The notes under the pieces: generated by a model | Databases searched by the model: none | Told to the model about the DNA's origin: nothing | What the model saw: only the letters and a program-made list of their open reading frames with translations | NCBI RefSeq assembly: GCF_002284575.1 | Contig: NZ_NPKJ01000062.1 | Location: forward strand, 1-64,000 | Direction: 5' to 3' | Source: Mesorhizobium temperatum | GTDB taxonomy: Bacteria; Pseudomonadota; Alphaproteobacteria; Rhizobiales; Rhizobiaceae | DNA: 64,000 nt | Shown: positions 32,967 to 41,746 of the stretch, piece after piece | Numbering within the stretch: position 1 is the stretch's first letter | How the letters are laid out: every line of letters starts with the position of its first letter | Program-made: the position numbers and the translations under genes

Positions 32967-33006
32967 ATGCATGTCGCGGCTCCAAAACCGCTGCCGCGAC
33001 ATGCAT
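32967..33006. repeat. Palindromic intergenic element, 14-bp arms
   Basis: ATGCATGTCGCGGC (32967-32980) and GCCGCGACATGCAT (32993-33006) are perfect inverted repeats around a 12-base loop. The outer ten bases are the same as in the element at 22747-22794. It lies at the 3' end of the Bax-inhibitor gene. Confidence 0.8.
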
Positions 33007-33019
33007 TGATTTGACGCGG

Positions 33020-33736
33020 CTATTCGCGCTCGCCGGTGAAGTTTAGCAGCAGCTGGAAGATGTTGATGAAGTTCAGATAGAGCGAGAATGCACCGAAGAC
33101 GGCGAGCTTCTGCTGCGATTCCGCACCGAAGTTTTCCGCAAACTGCTCCTTGATCGTCTGGGTATCCCAGGCGGTGAGACCGATGAAGACGGCGATGCCG
33201 ATCACTGAGATGGCGAACTGGAGCGCGGTCGAGCCGAGGAAGATGTTGACGATGCTGGCGATCACCACGCCGATCAGGCCCATGATCAGGAAGGACGAGA
33301 ACTGGGTCAGGTCGCGTTTGGTCGTGTAGCCGTAAAGGCTGGTCGCGCCAAACATGGTGGCGGCGATGAAAAAGGTGCGCGCGATGCTGGTCCCGGTGAA
33401 CACCAGGAACACGGACGCCAGCGACAGGCCCATGACCGCACAGAATGCCCAGAACATCGCCTGAGCGCCGGCCGCGGACATCGTCTGTATTCGGAACGAG
33501 AACAGCAGCACGAAGGCGAGCGGTGCCAGCATCACCACCCACTTCAACGGGCTGGAAAAGATCGGCACGTAGAGGGCTGGCGTGGAAGCCACCACGAAGG
33601 CGATCACGCCGGTAACGACGAGGCCAACGCCCATATAATTGTAGACGCGCAGCATGTGCTGGCGCAGGCCTTCGTCGTAGACGGCGCCGGTTTGGGCTCC
33701 GACGCCGGTGCGGTATCCTAGATTGGGGGTGTTCAT
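33020..33736 (-). CDS. Bax inhibitor-1 / YccA-family membrane protein
   Basis: The 238-residue protein has seven hydrophobic segments and the family's features: an N-terminal soluble stretch of about 25 residues, Y-N-Y-M-G before TM1 and a late S-L-Y-L-N-F-I-N-I-F-Q-L-L-L. BI-1 proteins of the TMBIM family conduct calcium or protons and may modulate FtsH-type proteolysis in bacteria. It lies 21 bases after the anti-sigma gene on the same strand, so it may belong to that sigma regulon. Confidence 0.9.
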   Translation of the reverse strand: MNTPNLGYRTGVGAQTGAVYDEGLRQHMLRVYNYMGVGLVVTGVIAFVVASTPALYVPIFSSPLKWVVMLAPLAFVLLFSFRIQTMSAAGAQAMFWAFCAVMGLSLASVFLVFTGTSIARTFFIAATMFGATSLYGYTTKRDLTQFSSFLIMGLIGVVIASIVNIFLGSTALQFAISVIGIAVFIGLTAWDTQTIKEQFAENFGAESQQKLAVFGAFSLYLNFINIFQLLLNFTGERE

Positions 33737-33757
33737 GCCGGTTCTCCTTTGTGAGGG

Positions 33758-34540
33758 TCAGTAAAGCGTGTTGGCGAGCGTTTCTGCGGTGCGATCGAGA
33801 TCGCGGACACCGCTTCGGGCGACGACTGCGTAAGCAACTTCGCCGATCTGGAAATAGGCCGAGGAAATTTCGCCCGAGGGGGCGACGGTCGGCTGGACCA
33901 CGTCGAACGTTCCGGGCCTGATCGCGAACAGCGAGACCAGCCCCAGGTCCCTTGTTTCGACGGCCATCTCGACGCTCGGGCCGAACTGCGACGGATAGAT
34001 CTGCACGTCACGCACCTTCCAGTCCTTCGGCAGCGACGGCATGACGATCGCCGTGGCGGCGCGGATTTCGTCCGCATCGTAGTTCGGCGCTTCGGGCTGG
34101 GATGACATGGCTTCGCGCATAATCGTCGTCCTGTGTGCCCGGATCGCCTCCTCCAGATAGACAGGCGGCTGGGTCGAGGCGACGACTTTCGTCACCGATA
34201 TCGGCCCGACGATCCCGTTCGCCAACCAGCCAGCAGCCACCAAGACCGCGACCGCCGCAGCCCGCTGCAACGTGCGTAAGGCGCGCCCCCGGGCCAGTCC
34301 CCGCTCCAGCCGCCGTGCCGCATCGGCCGTTGCCGGCCGCGCCATGCCCCTGGATCCGGCAAGCGCCACGCGCAGTTCGTCGCGCGTCCTGAGGTCGGAC
34401 ATCACGCGAGCGGCCGCCTCCGGACGGGCGGAAAGAAACGCCTCGACCTCGATGCGGCGGGCAACGTCCAGTTGGTCGTCGACATAGGCGTCGAGGTCGG
34501 CATCGGTCACCGGGTCGCGCAGTTCGCTCATCACAGACAT
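33758..34540 (-). CDS. Anti-sigma factor, membrane-anchored
   Basis: The 260-residue protein begins with an anti-sigma-type helical domain (D-A-D-L-D-A-Y-V-D-D-Q-L-D and A-R-R-I-E-V-E-A-F-L). One transmembrane helix follows (about residues 91-108), then a periplasmic domain. ATG 34540 overlaps the TGA of the sigma gene (TGATG), the usual arrangement for an ECF sigma and its inhibitor. There is no clear H-x3-C-x2-C zinc motif, so it is not a ZAS-type redox sensor. Confidence 0.82.
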   Translation of the reverse strand: MSVMSELRDPVTDADLDAYVDDQLDVARRIEVEAFLSARPEAAARVMSDLRTRDELRVALAGSRGMARPATADAARRLERGLARGRALRTLQRAAAVAVLVAAGWLANGIVGPISVTKVVASTQPPVYLEEAIRAHRTTIMREAMSSQPEAPNYDADEIRAATAIVMPSLPKDWKVRDVQIYPSQFGPSVEMAVETRDLGLVSLFAIRPGTFDVVQPTVAPSGEISSAYFQIGEVAYAVVARSGVRDLDRTAETLANTLY

Positions 34541-35058
34541 CACGGGCCTCCCACGATCTTGAGGTGGTTTTTCGCACGTGCCGGCAATTTGTCCTCCATC
34601 TCGCGGAGCGCCGCGCGCGCCCTGCCGATGCGCGACATCAGCGTTCCCAGCGGTACGCCGCTGGCCTCGGCCGCCTGGCTGTAGGTAAGTCCCTCGATGG
34701 CGACGAGATGCAGCGCCGAACGCTGCTCATCCGGCAATTTGAAAAAAGCTTCGCGCACCTGTGCCAGGCGGACGGAATGCTCCTGGGGAGCCTGCACGCT
34801 GGCGTCGACAAGATATCCGGCCTGCTCGACGCGCACCGCTTCAGACTTGCGGGACCGCAAACCGTCAATGAAAGCATTGTGGACGATCGACAGCAGCCAT
34901 GCGCGCAGGTTCCCGCCGGAGCGGAAGGTGCTGCGCCTCTCATATGCACGCACCAGCGCGTCATGCACCAGATCCTCTGCTTCTGCGCTGTCGCGCGCCA
35001 GCGAACGCGCGTAGCGCCGCAGGGAACCAAGCTGTCCTATAATATCGAAGCGTGGCAT
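34540..35058 (-). CDS. ECF-type RNA polymerase sigma factor
   Basis: The 172-residue protein has sigma region 2 (A-E-D-L-V-H-D-A-L-V-R-A-Y, then L-R-A-W-L-L-S-I-V-H-N) and region 4 (L-P-D-E-Q-R-S-A-L, then S-G-V-P-L-G-T-L-M-S-R-I-G-R-A). It would direct RNA polymerase to a stress regulon and be held by the adjacent anti-sigma. ATG 35058 follows AGAGGG; ATGs at 35070 and 35088 are alternatives with weaker sites. It is divergent from the OpgC-like gene. Confidence 0.87.
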   Translation of the reverse strand: MPRFDIIGQLGSLRRYARSLARDSAEAEDLVHDALVRAYERRSTFRSGGNLRAWLLSIVHNAFIDGLRSRKSEAVRVEQAGYLVDASVQAPQEHSVRLAQVREAFFKLPDEQRSALHLVAIEGLTYSQAAEASGVPLGTLMSRIGRARAALREMEDKLPARAKNHLKIVGGP

Positions 35059-35088
35059 CGACCCTCTCATGTCCTGTTTACGGAGCAT

Positions 35089-35402
35089 GGCAGGTTTTAA
35101 TCCCGCTCTTTGAGTTTTTTTGCGATCCGGGAAGGTCAGGCATCACCGGTACAACGCCACCATCGCGCGTACGGCTTGTTTGTCCGCGAACGATCCCTCA
35201 GCCGACACAATTCGCCGCGCGGTTTTAGCGCCACCGGGATTTCGATGTTTATCCCTGAATTAATTTGTGACGCGAAAAATCGCCAAGCTGTCATCTTTTT
35301 CGGGGCACTTGCGAGTTATAGGCAGGAAACATTCACCGCCGAATCTTCCCTTCGCCGACGGCCCTTTGGGCCCGCTTTTGTTCAACGAATTATCGACCCG
35401 AC
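35089..35402. other. Divergent intergenic region, sigma factor / OpgC-like gene
   Basis: This stretch of 314 bases must carry the promoters of both flanking genes. It contains TTAATTTGTGACG and AT-richer stretches, but I could not fix a -35/-10 pair or a GGAAC-type ECF promoter with confidence. No ORF or repeat was found. Confidence 0.4.
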
Positions 35403-36557
35403 ATGACAAGCAATGTGCCAACCCAGCGGGATACCCGCATTGATGTCTTCCGCGCGCTAGCGCTGCTGACGATCTTCGTCAACCATGTGCCGGGGACGAT
35501 CTTCGAGTATTTCACGCACAAGAATTTCGGCTTTTCCGATTCGGCCGAAGCCTTCGTGCTGATTTCCGGGATTGCCGTTGGGCTCGCCTACGGACTGAAG
35601 TTCCAGCCGGGGAACCGGTTGCTCATCACCCTGAAGGCCTGGCGGCGTGCCGGTGTCCTCTACGTCACCCACGTCATGACCACTGTCGCGACGCTGGCGA
35701 TCTTCTCGGCGGCTGCATTGCATTTCTCGCGGCCCGATCTTTTGAAGCTGATCAACATCCAGATGATCATCGAGGACACGCCGGAAGCGCTGCTCGGCAT
35801 CGCGGCGCTCGGGCATCAGATCGGCTATAACAATATTCTTTCCATGTATGCCGTCGTACTTCTGATGATGCCGCTTTTCTTGTGGATCGGCACTTTCAGC
35901 CTGCGCCTTATGCTTGCTGCGTCCGCTCTCCTCTGGCTCATCGTCGGAATTTTTCAGATCGCGCCTTCGAATTTTCCCGGCGACGGCTTCTGGTTCCTGA
36001 ACCCGCTCTCCTGGCAGTTTCTTTTCGTCATCGGGATCGCCGGCATGCTGCATGTCAAGCGCGGCGGCGAAATCCGCTTCAACTGGATGATGGCGAGCGC
36101 GGCTGTCGGGTATCTGGTCGGTGCGCTGATTTGGGTGCGGCTGCCGCTGTGGGGCATCGAGACGGCCTCCGGCCTGCCTACCGTGCTGACCGGCTTCGAC
36201 AAGACGTTCCTGTCGCTGTCGCGCCTCATGCACATTTTGGCGATCGCCTATCTGATCGTGGCAATCCCGGCGCTTTCCAACCTGGCGAGGACCAGGCCCG
36301 GACACCCGCTCGCGGTTCTTGGTAAGCATTCGCTGCCGGTCTTCATCGCCGGAACGATCTTCGCCATGATCGCGCAGGTCATGAAGGTCGTCAGCCCAGG
36401 CGGGCTCCTCTACGACGCAATCCTGATCTCGACAGGCATCGCGCTGCAATTCGGCTTCGCCTATTACCTCGAATGGTTGCCGCGGATCGGTTGGGGCGGC
36501 AAGAAACAGCAACCTGTCGCCGCCTTGCCGTCGGCCGCCCTCAAGCTGGCGTCATAG
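35403..36557 (+). CDS. OpgC-like membrane acyltransferase
   Basis: The 384-residue protein has about ten hydrophobic segments and the OpgC N-terminus: R-D-x-R-I-D-V-F-R-A-L-A-L-L-T-I-F-x-N-H-V-P-G, with S-E/D-S-A-E-A-F-V-L-I-S-G after TM1. OpgC adds succinyl or other acyl groups to periplasmic cyclic glucans in the inner membrane. The catalytic-type H in N-H-V is kept. No opgGH genes are nearby, so substrate specificity is unproven. Confidence 0.87.
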   Translation: MTSNVPTQRDTRIDVFRALALLTIFVNHVPGTIFEYFTHKNFGFSDSAEAFVLISGIAVGLAYGLKFQPGNRLLITLKAWRRAGVLYVTHVMTTVATLAIFSAAALHFSRPDLLKLINIQMIIEDTPEALLGIAALGHQIGYNNILSMYAVVLLMMPLFLWIGTFSLRLMLAASALLWLIVGIFQIAPSNFPGDGFWFLNPLSWQFLFVIGIAGMLHVKRGGEIRFNWMMASAAVGYLVGALIWVRLPLWGIETASGLPTVLTGFDKTFLSLSRLMHILAIAYLIVAIPALSNLARTRPGHPLAVLGKHSLPVFIAGTIFAMIAQVMKVVSPGGLLYDAILISTGIALQFGFAYYLEWLPRIGWGGKKQQPVAALPSAALKLAS

Positions 36558-36759
36558 AACGGCGTCGACCAACTGACATGCGGAAAGCCACATTTGCCTG
36601 CTGCGTCCTCCTCGCCGTGTCGTGGAAATGACGAGTACGATGAGCCGTGCCAATCGAGGCTTGTCTCCCGGTTTGGCGGTTTTCAGCTTGGTGCAAATGA
36701 AACCGCTGGCGCAGCACGGCCGATTTGCGTATCACTCCGCCGCCAACGGAACCGCGCCG

Positions 36760-37944
36760 ATGTTTGAAGACCTCCAGCCTGCCCCAGCCGACAAGATCCT
36801 CGCCTTGATCGGCCTCTTTCGCGCCGATCCCCGCCCCGGCAAGGTCGACCTCGGCGTTGGCGTCTACAAGGATCGCGATGGCAAGACGCCGGTGATGCGC
36901 GCCGTGCGCGAAGCCGAAAAGCGACTGCTGCAGGGCCAGGATACCAAGACCTATCTCGGCCTTGCCGGAGATACCGGCTTCAACACGGCGATGGCGAAGC
37001 TGGTCTTTGGCCCTACGGCCGAGCTGACGCGCATCCGTGCGGCGCAGGCGCCCGGCGGCTCGGGCGCGCTGCGACTGGTGGCTGAGCTGCTCAAGAGGAC
37101 GCGATCGGACGCGACGATCTGGCTGTCGGACCCAACCTGGCCGAACCACATGCCGGTGATGCGAGCCGCCGGCCTGCAGATACGCGAATATCCCTATTTC
37201 GACGCCGCCTCAGGTGCTGTTCGCTTCGCGGACATGATAAGTGCGCTGGCGACCGCCAAGAGCGGCGACGTGGTGCTGCTGCATGGTTGCTGCCACAATC
37301 CGACAGGCGCCAATCTGGACACCGCGCAGTGGGCTGAAATAGCCGACCTCGTCGTCGAGCGCGGCCTGCTGCCTTTTGTCGACATTGCCTATCAGGGCTT
37401 TGGCGAAGGCCTCGACGCTGACGCCGTTGGCTTGCGCCTGCTGGCGGCAAAAGTCCCGGAAATGGTCGTTGCCTCGAGCTGCTCGAAGAACTTTGCCGTG
37501 TATCGTGACCGTGTCGGCGCGGCGATGATCCTGGCCAAAGACAGCGCGCAGGCGGATGTGGCAATGAGCCAGATGCTGTCGGCCGCCCGCGCCATGTACT
37601 CGATGCCGCCTGACCACGGCGCGGCCGCGGTGCGCATCGTGCTCGAAGACGCCACGCTGCGCGCCGGCTGGGAAGCTGAGCTCGAGGAGATGCGCCTGCG
37701 TATGCTGCGGCTTCGGGTGCGGTTCGCCGAAGCGCTGCGGCGGCAGTCCAATTCCGACCGCTTCGATTTCGTCGCCAGCCATCGTGGCATGTTTTCCCGG
37801 CTTGGCCTGTCCGAAGCGCAGGTCGAGCGGCTGCGCGCCGAGCACGGCGTCTATATGGTCGGCGACAGCCGCATCAACGTCGCTGGCCTGCCGGAGGACG
37901 GGATGGACGCTCTCGCCAAGGCGATCGTCTCCGTGCTCGACTGA
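36760..37944 (+). CDS. Aromatic amino acid / aspartate aminotransferase (TyrB/TatA type)
   Basis: The 394-residue class I PLP enzyme starts M-F-E-D-L-Q-P-A-P-A-D, the typical start of TyrB/AspC-like enzymes. It has N-P-T-G (H-N-P-T-G-A-N), D-I-A-Y-Q-G-F and S-S-C-S-K-N-F with the PLP lysine. ATG 36760 follows ACGGA and matches the family start; the ORF upstream to 36622 is unconserved. It exchanges amino groups between aromatic amino acids and 2-oxoglutarate or oxaloacetate. A palindromic repeat follows. Confidence 0.9.
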   Translation: MFEDLQPAPADKILALIGLFRADPRPGKVDLGVGVYKDRDGKTPVMRAVREAEKRLLQGQDTKTYLGLAGDTGFNTAMAKLVFGPTAELTRIRAAQAPGGSGALRLVAELLKRTRSDATIWLSDPTWPNHMPVMRAAGLQIREYPYFDAASGAVRFADMISALATAKSGDVVLLHGCCHNPTGANLDTAQWAEIADLVVERGLLPFVDIAYQGFGEGLDADAVGLRLLAAKVPEMVVASSCSKNFAVYRDRVGAAMILAKDSAQADVAMSQMLSAARAMYSMPPDHGAAAVRIVLEDATLRAGWEAELEEMRLRMLRLRVRFAEALRRQSNSDRFDFVASHRGMFSRLGLSEAQVERLRAEHGVYMVGDSRINVAGLPEDGMDALAKAIVSVLD

Positions 37945-37957
37945 ACACTTTGCTTGA

Positions 37958-38002
37958 CCATGATCTTTTCCGAAAGCCGGCTTCCACTTTTCGGGATCAT
38001 GG
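37958..38002. repeat. Palindromic element (GATCATGG type)
   Basis: CCATGATC (37958-37965) and GATCATGG (37995-38002) frame an inner CCGAAAGCCGG/CTTTTCGG region. The inner part resembles the elements at 41578-41625, 45513-45538 and 49405-49452. Confidence 0.7.
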
Positions 38003-38080
38003 CCCGCGCAACTGTGGACAATGCGCCCTTGCCGGCTGACAGCATTTGCCGAGTGATCGGTGCACGATAGCATTCGACAG

Positions 38081-38905
38081 ATGAAACCCTCGAAAGACAT
38101 TTCCCGGCTGATCGAAATCATGGCGGCGCTGCGGGCGCCGGAAACCGGCTGCCCGTGGGATATCGAGCAGGATTTCTCGACCATCGCGCCCTACACGATC
38201 GAAGAAGCCTACGAGGTGGCGGATGCGATCGCGCGCGGCGACCTGGGCGATCTGCGTGACGAGCTCGGCGATCTGCTGCTGCAGGTCGTCTACCATGCGC
38301 AGATGGCCGAGGAGGCCGGTGAATTCGCCTTTGGCGACGTGGTCCAGGCCATCACCACAAAAATGATCCGCCGCCATCCGCATGTCTTCGGCGACGAGAA
38401 GGCGCGCAGCGCCGGCATGGCCAAGGGCATGTGGGAGAAGATCAAGGCCGAGGAAAAGGCGGAAAAGCGAAACGCCCGCCTCGCCCGCGGGCACGATCCT
38501 GAGGATCATGGCAAGGGTTTTCTGGACAGCGTACCGGTCGCCCTGCCCGCTTTGACCCGGGCGCTCAAGCTGCAGGAAAAAGCGGCCCGCGTCGGCTTCG
38601 ACTGGAGCGAGGCCACGCCGATCCTCGACAAGATCGAGGAAGAAATCGGCGAGTTGCGCCAGGCCCTTGCCAAGGGCGATACGGCGTCGATCAAGGACGA
38701 GTTCGGCGACATGCTGTTTGCCGTCGTCAATCTCGGGCGTCATCTCAAGGTCGATTCCGAAGCGGCGCTCAGCGGCACCAACGAGAAATTCCGGTCGCGG
38801 TTCCGCTATGTCGAGCAAGCGCTGGAAGCGTCCGGAAACACCCTGGAAAAGGCGACGCTCGACGAGATGGAGGCGCTTTGGCAGCAGGCCAAAGGCGCGA
38901 AGTAA
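38081..38905 (+). CDS. mazG: Nucleoside triphosphate pyrophosphohydrolase
   Basis: The 274-residue protein has the tandem MazG layout. The first domain has G-C-P-W-D, E-E-A-Y-E and D-E-L-G-D-L-L-L-Q-V; the second has E-E-E-I-G-E-L and D-E-F-G-D-M-L-F-A. MazG hydrolyses nucleoside triphosphates, including non-canonical ones, to the monophosphate and PPi. A GTG at 38060 is in frame; ATG 38081 is preferred because M-K-P-S-K-D-I is the expected start. It converges with hflX with a six-base gap. Confidence 0.93.
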   Translation: MKPSKDISRLIEIMAALRAPETGCPWDIEQDFSTIAPYTIEEAYEVADAIARGDLGDLRDELGDLLLQVVYHAQMAEEAGEFAFGDVVQAITTKMIRRHPHVFGDEKARSAGMAKGMWEKIKAEEKAEKRNARLARGHDPEDHGKGFLDSVPVALPALTRALKLQEKAARVGFDWSEATPILDKIEEEIGELRQALAKGDTASIKDEFGDMLFAVVNLGRHLKVDSEAALSGTNEKFRSRFRYVEQALEASGNTLEKATLDEMEALWQQAKGAK

Positions 38906-38911
38906 CAGAAA

Positions 38912-40303
38912 TTATCCGTTGTTTTTACGACGCAATCGGCTTTCTATCTCTTCGTGCGCGGTTTGCGTCGCTTTGAGCGACACGGTCACGCCGCCATCTT
39001 CATTGTCGGTGCGCGAGACGACGTCGCCATTGCGGTAGAGCCAGTCGACGAGCCCGAGCTGCTCAGGCTTGAGCGTGACGGTCAGCGTTTCCAGTTCGCC
39101 TGACACTCTTGTCTCGATGATCGCCTTCAGCACATCGATGCCCTCGCCGGTGGCGGCCGATATGGCGATCGGCGGCGCCTTGTTGCCGTCGATGCCGTCG
39201 GCGAGCAATCGCGCCCGGTTGCCTTCATCGAGCCGGTCGATCTTGTTCCACACTTCGATGACGCGCTTGGTGTCGCTGGCATCGACGCCGAGATCGGCGA
39301 GGATGCGCTCGACATCCTCGGCCTGGGCGGCCGTGTCGGGGTCCGAAATATCGCGCAGATGGATGACGAGATCGGCCTCGACCACCTCTTCCAGCGTTGC
39401 CCGGAAGGCTGCAATCAGATGCGTCGGCAGATCCGAAATGAAACCGACCGTGTCCGAAAGGATGACCGGCGTGCCGTGCGGCAGTCGCACCCGACGCAGT
39501 GTCGGGTCGAGCGTGGCAAACAGCATGTCCTCGGCCAGCACCCCTGCTCCGGTCAGCCTATTGAACAGCGTCGACTTGCCGGCGTTGGTATAGCCGACGA
39601 TCGCCACCACCGGGAACGGCACCTTCTTGCGCTTGGCGCGGTGCAGGTCACGGGTGCGCCGCACGGTTTCCAGCTCGTGCTTCAGCTTGTTGATCTTGTC
39701 CTGCAGGACACGGCGGTCCGACTCGATCTGCGTTTCGCCAGGGCCGCCGAGGAAACCGGCGCCGCCGCGCTGGCGCTCGAGGTGGGTCCAGCTTCGCACG
39801 AGCCGGCCCTTCTGATAGTTGAGGTGCGCAAGATCGACCTGCAGCGTGCCTTCCTTGGTCCGCGCGCGCTCGCCGAAAATCTCCAGGATGAGCCCGGTGC
39901 GATCCAGCACCTTGGCGTTCAATTCCTTTTCCAGATTGCGCTGCTGCACCGGCGTCAGCGGATGGTCGACAATGACCAGTTCGGCATGGCCCTCTTTGAC
40001 GATCTCGGCGAACTCCGCAACCTTGCCGCTGCCGAGCAAGGTTGCGGGCCGCGGATCGTTGACCGTCACCACCGCGGTATGGATTGGGTCGAGATCAATG
40101 GCTTGGGCAAGGCCAACCGCTTCGTCGTGGCGGGCCTCGGCGGAGCGCGTCAGGCGCGGACGATTCGTGTCGTCGTCGCCACGCTGCTGGCGGGTAAGCA
40201 CGGGCACGATGACCACGGCCCGGGTCGGGCCTTCGGCTTCCGGCCCCGGCTGATATGCTGGTTTTTCGCGAACGCTGCGGTCCGCGTCTTTCTTACGTGC
40301 CAA
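38912..40303 (-). CDS. hflX: Ribosome-associated GTPase HflX
   Basis: The 463-residue protein has the HflX N-terminal domain, the glycine-rich G-G-P-G-E-T-Q-I-E linker and a GTPase domain with G-Y-T-N-A-G-K-S-T, D-T-V-G-F-I and N-K-I-D. HflX splits stalled ribosomes under stress. The start is unusual: TTG 40303 follows the hfq stop directly, and no ATG or GTG is available nearby. Translation therefore probably depends on coupling with hfq. Confidence 0.95.
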   Translation of the reverse strand: MARKKDADRSVREKPAYQPGPEAEGPTRAVVIVPVLTRQQRGDDDTNRPRLTRSAEARHDEAVGLAQAIDLDPIHTAVVTVNDPRPATLLGSGKVAEFAEIVKEGHAELVIVDHPLTPVQQRNLEKELNAKVLDRTGLILEIFGERARTKEGTLQVDLAHLNYQKGRLVRSWTHLERQRGGAGFLGGPGETQIESDRRVLQDKINKLKHELETVRRTRDLHRAKRKKVPFPVVAIVGYTNAGKSTLFNRLTGAGVLAEDMLFATLDPTLRRVRLPHGTPVILSDTVGFISDLPTHLIAAFRATLEEVVEADLVIHLRDISDPDTAAQAEDVERILADLGVDASDTKRVIEVWNKIDRLDEGNRARLLADGIDGNKAPPIAISAATGEGIDVLKAIIETRVSGELETLTVTLKPEQLGLVDWLYRNGDVVSRTDNEDGGVTVSLKATQTAHEEIESRLRRKNNG

Positions 40304-40549
40304 TCAGGCGCCCTGGCTTTCCTCACCATCGAACATCTGAACCGGCTGGCTCGGCATGATCGTGGAAATGGCGTGCTTGTAGACGAGCTGGGAATGGCCG
40401 TCTCGACGCAGCAGAACGCAGAAATTGTCGAACGAAGTGACCACACCGGTCAGCTTCACACCGTTGATGAGAAAGATGGTGAGTGGGTTTTTGCTTTTGC
40501 GAACTGAATTCAGGAACAGGTCCTGAAGATTTTGCGATCGTTCCGCCAT
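40304..40549 (-). CDS. hfq: RNA chaperone Hfq
   Basis: The 81-residue protein has Q-D-x-F-L-N (Sm1 entry), F-L-I-N-G-V-K-L-x-G, F-D-N-F-x-V-L-L-R and the Sm2 motif Y-K-H-A-I-S-T. Hfq forms hexamers that pair small RNAs with their target messages. ATG 40549 gives the canonical M-A-E-R-S-Q-N-L start; an upstream open frame is ignored. It is directly followed by hflX. Confidence 0.97.
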   Translation of the reverse strand: MAERSQNLQDLFLNSVRKSKNPLTIFLINGVKLTGVVTSFDNFCVLLRRDGHSQLVYKHAISTIMPSQPVQMFDGEESQGA

Positions 40550-40694
40550 TGTTCTTGTCTTTCGCCGATCCCCTTCGGTTTGCAGGCCAATGCGCCAAAT
40601 TACCTGGCACATGTCAAGCGCGCAAACACCGTCTTGCCGTCAATAACGACAAGCAGAACGAGATATATTGATGTTCATTCCACCTGTGCGGTTA

Positions 40695-41555
40695 TCAGGC
40701 TGGACTTTTTTCCGCAACGTCAAAAAAGGCGTGCCGCAAGGAAAGTGTTATGGAGCCCGGATGGCCGTTGGCGACGGGAGCACCGTCGATCGCCACGATC
40801 GGCATGGCGATTGTGGTCGCGGAGCTGATGAAAACCTCGCGCGCGGCCTTGGCTTCAGCGACCGAAAAGCCCCGTTCCTCGATCTTCAGGCCGAGCTTGG
40901 CGGCCACTTCGAACAGCGTGGTGCGCGTGATGCCGCGCAGGATGCCGTGCTCGGCCGGACGCGTCACCAGCACGCCATCCCTGGTGATGATCCAGGCATT
41001 CGACGATCCACCTTCCTTGACCGTGCCGTCGGCATCGACGAACCAAGCTTCCTGGGCGCCGGCTTCCTTGGCCTTCTGCTTGGCGAGCACATTTGGCAAC
41101 AGGCCGACCGACTTGATATCGACCCGGTCCCAACGATTCTCCAGCACAGTGATGACCTTGATTCCGCTTTCGGCCCTCTTCTCGGCAGCAGCGGGGTCGG
41201 CTTTCCTGGCGGTCACCACCAGCGACGGCTTCGTGCCGGCGGGGAAAACAAAGTCACGGCTGGCCACGCCGCGCGTCACCTGAAGATAGACCAGGCCATC
41301 GGTGACGTGGTTGCGGCGGACCACCTCACGCATGATGATCGGCAACACGCCCCGCGTGACCGGCCAGTCGATCGACAATTCGGTCAGCGAGCGATTCAGC
41401 CGCCCGAGATGGCGAGGCATATCGACGATGAAGCCGCGCGCCACCTCGCAGACCTCGTAGACGCCATCGGCGAACTGATAGCCGCGGTCCTCGATATGTA
41501 CGAAAGCGTCGGCGTGAGCGACATAGCGCCCGTTCACATAGGCAATGCGCGGCAT
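40695..41555 (-). CDS. dat: D-amino acid aminotransferase
   Basis: The 286-residue class IV PLP enzyme starts R-I-A-Y-V-N-G-R-Y and has D-R-G-Y-Q-F-A-D-G-V-Y-E, R-W-x-R-x-D-I-K-S-V-G-L-L-P-N (PLP lysine) and E-G-G-S-S-N-A-W-I. These place it with D-alanine-type aminotransferases rather than the branched-chain ones. It makes D-amino acids for peptidoglycan. In rhizobia it commonly sits between ntrX and hfq, as here. Confidence 0.9.
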   Translation of the reverse strand: MPRIAYVNGRYVAHADAFVHIEDRGYQFADGVYEVCEVARGFIVDMPRHLGRLNRSLTELSIDWPVTRGVLPIIMREVVRRNHVTDGLVYLQVTRGVASRDFVFPAGTKPSLVVTARKADPAAAEKRAESGIKVITVLENRWDRVDIKSVGLLPNVLAKQKAKEAGAQEAWFVDADGTVKEGGSSNAWIITRDGVLVTRPAEHGILRGITRTTLFEVAAKLGLKIEERGFSVAEAKAAREVFISSATTIAMPIVAIDGAPVANGHPGSITLSLRHAFFDVAEKSPA

Positions 41556-41577
41556 GGGTCACCCCTGGAGAAAGTCA

Positions 41578-41681
41578 GCGCATGACCCCGAAAATCGGAA
41601 TCGATTTTCGGAAAGGATCATGCGCAAATCAAAATGCTACAGCGTCCTTTGCGCGTCCCAAAAGACGCGCGGCGCTGTAGC
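41578..41681. repeat. Composite palindromic element, two modules
   Basis: Module one: GCGCATGA (41578-41585) and TCATGCGC (41618-41625) around CCGAAAATC/GATTTTCGG. Module two: GCTACAGCG (from 41636) pairs with CGCTGTAGC (ending 41681), with inner GCGCGTC/GACGCGC. The arrangement is that of rhizobial mosaic elements. It lies between ntrX and dat. Confidence 0.75.
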
Positions 41682-41746
41682 GCTTTCTTAGGCGATTCCG
41701 CCGCCGCCGTAACCGATAATTGCGTAAGCCACGATTGGATTGGCTG

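Noticed and set aside
35059..35402. GGAAC-type ECF/EcfG promoter near the sigma factor gene
   Set aside because: GGAAAC near 35325 has no matching -10 at the right distance, and the region could not be fixed as a promoter.
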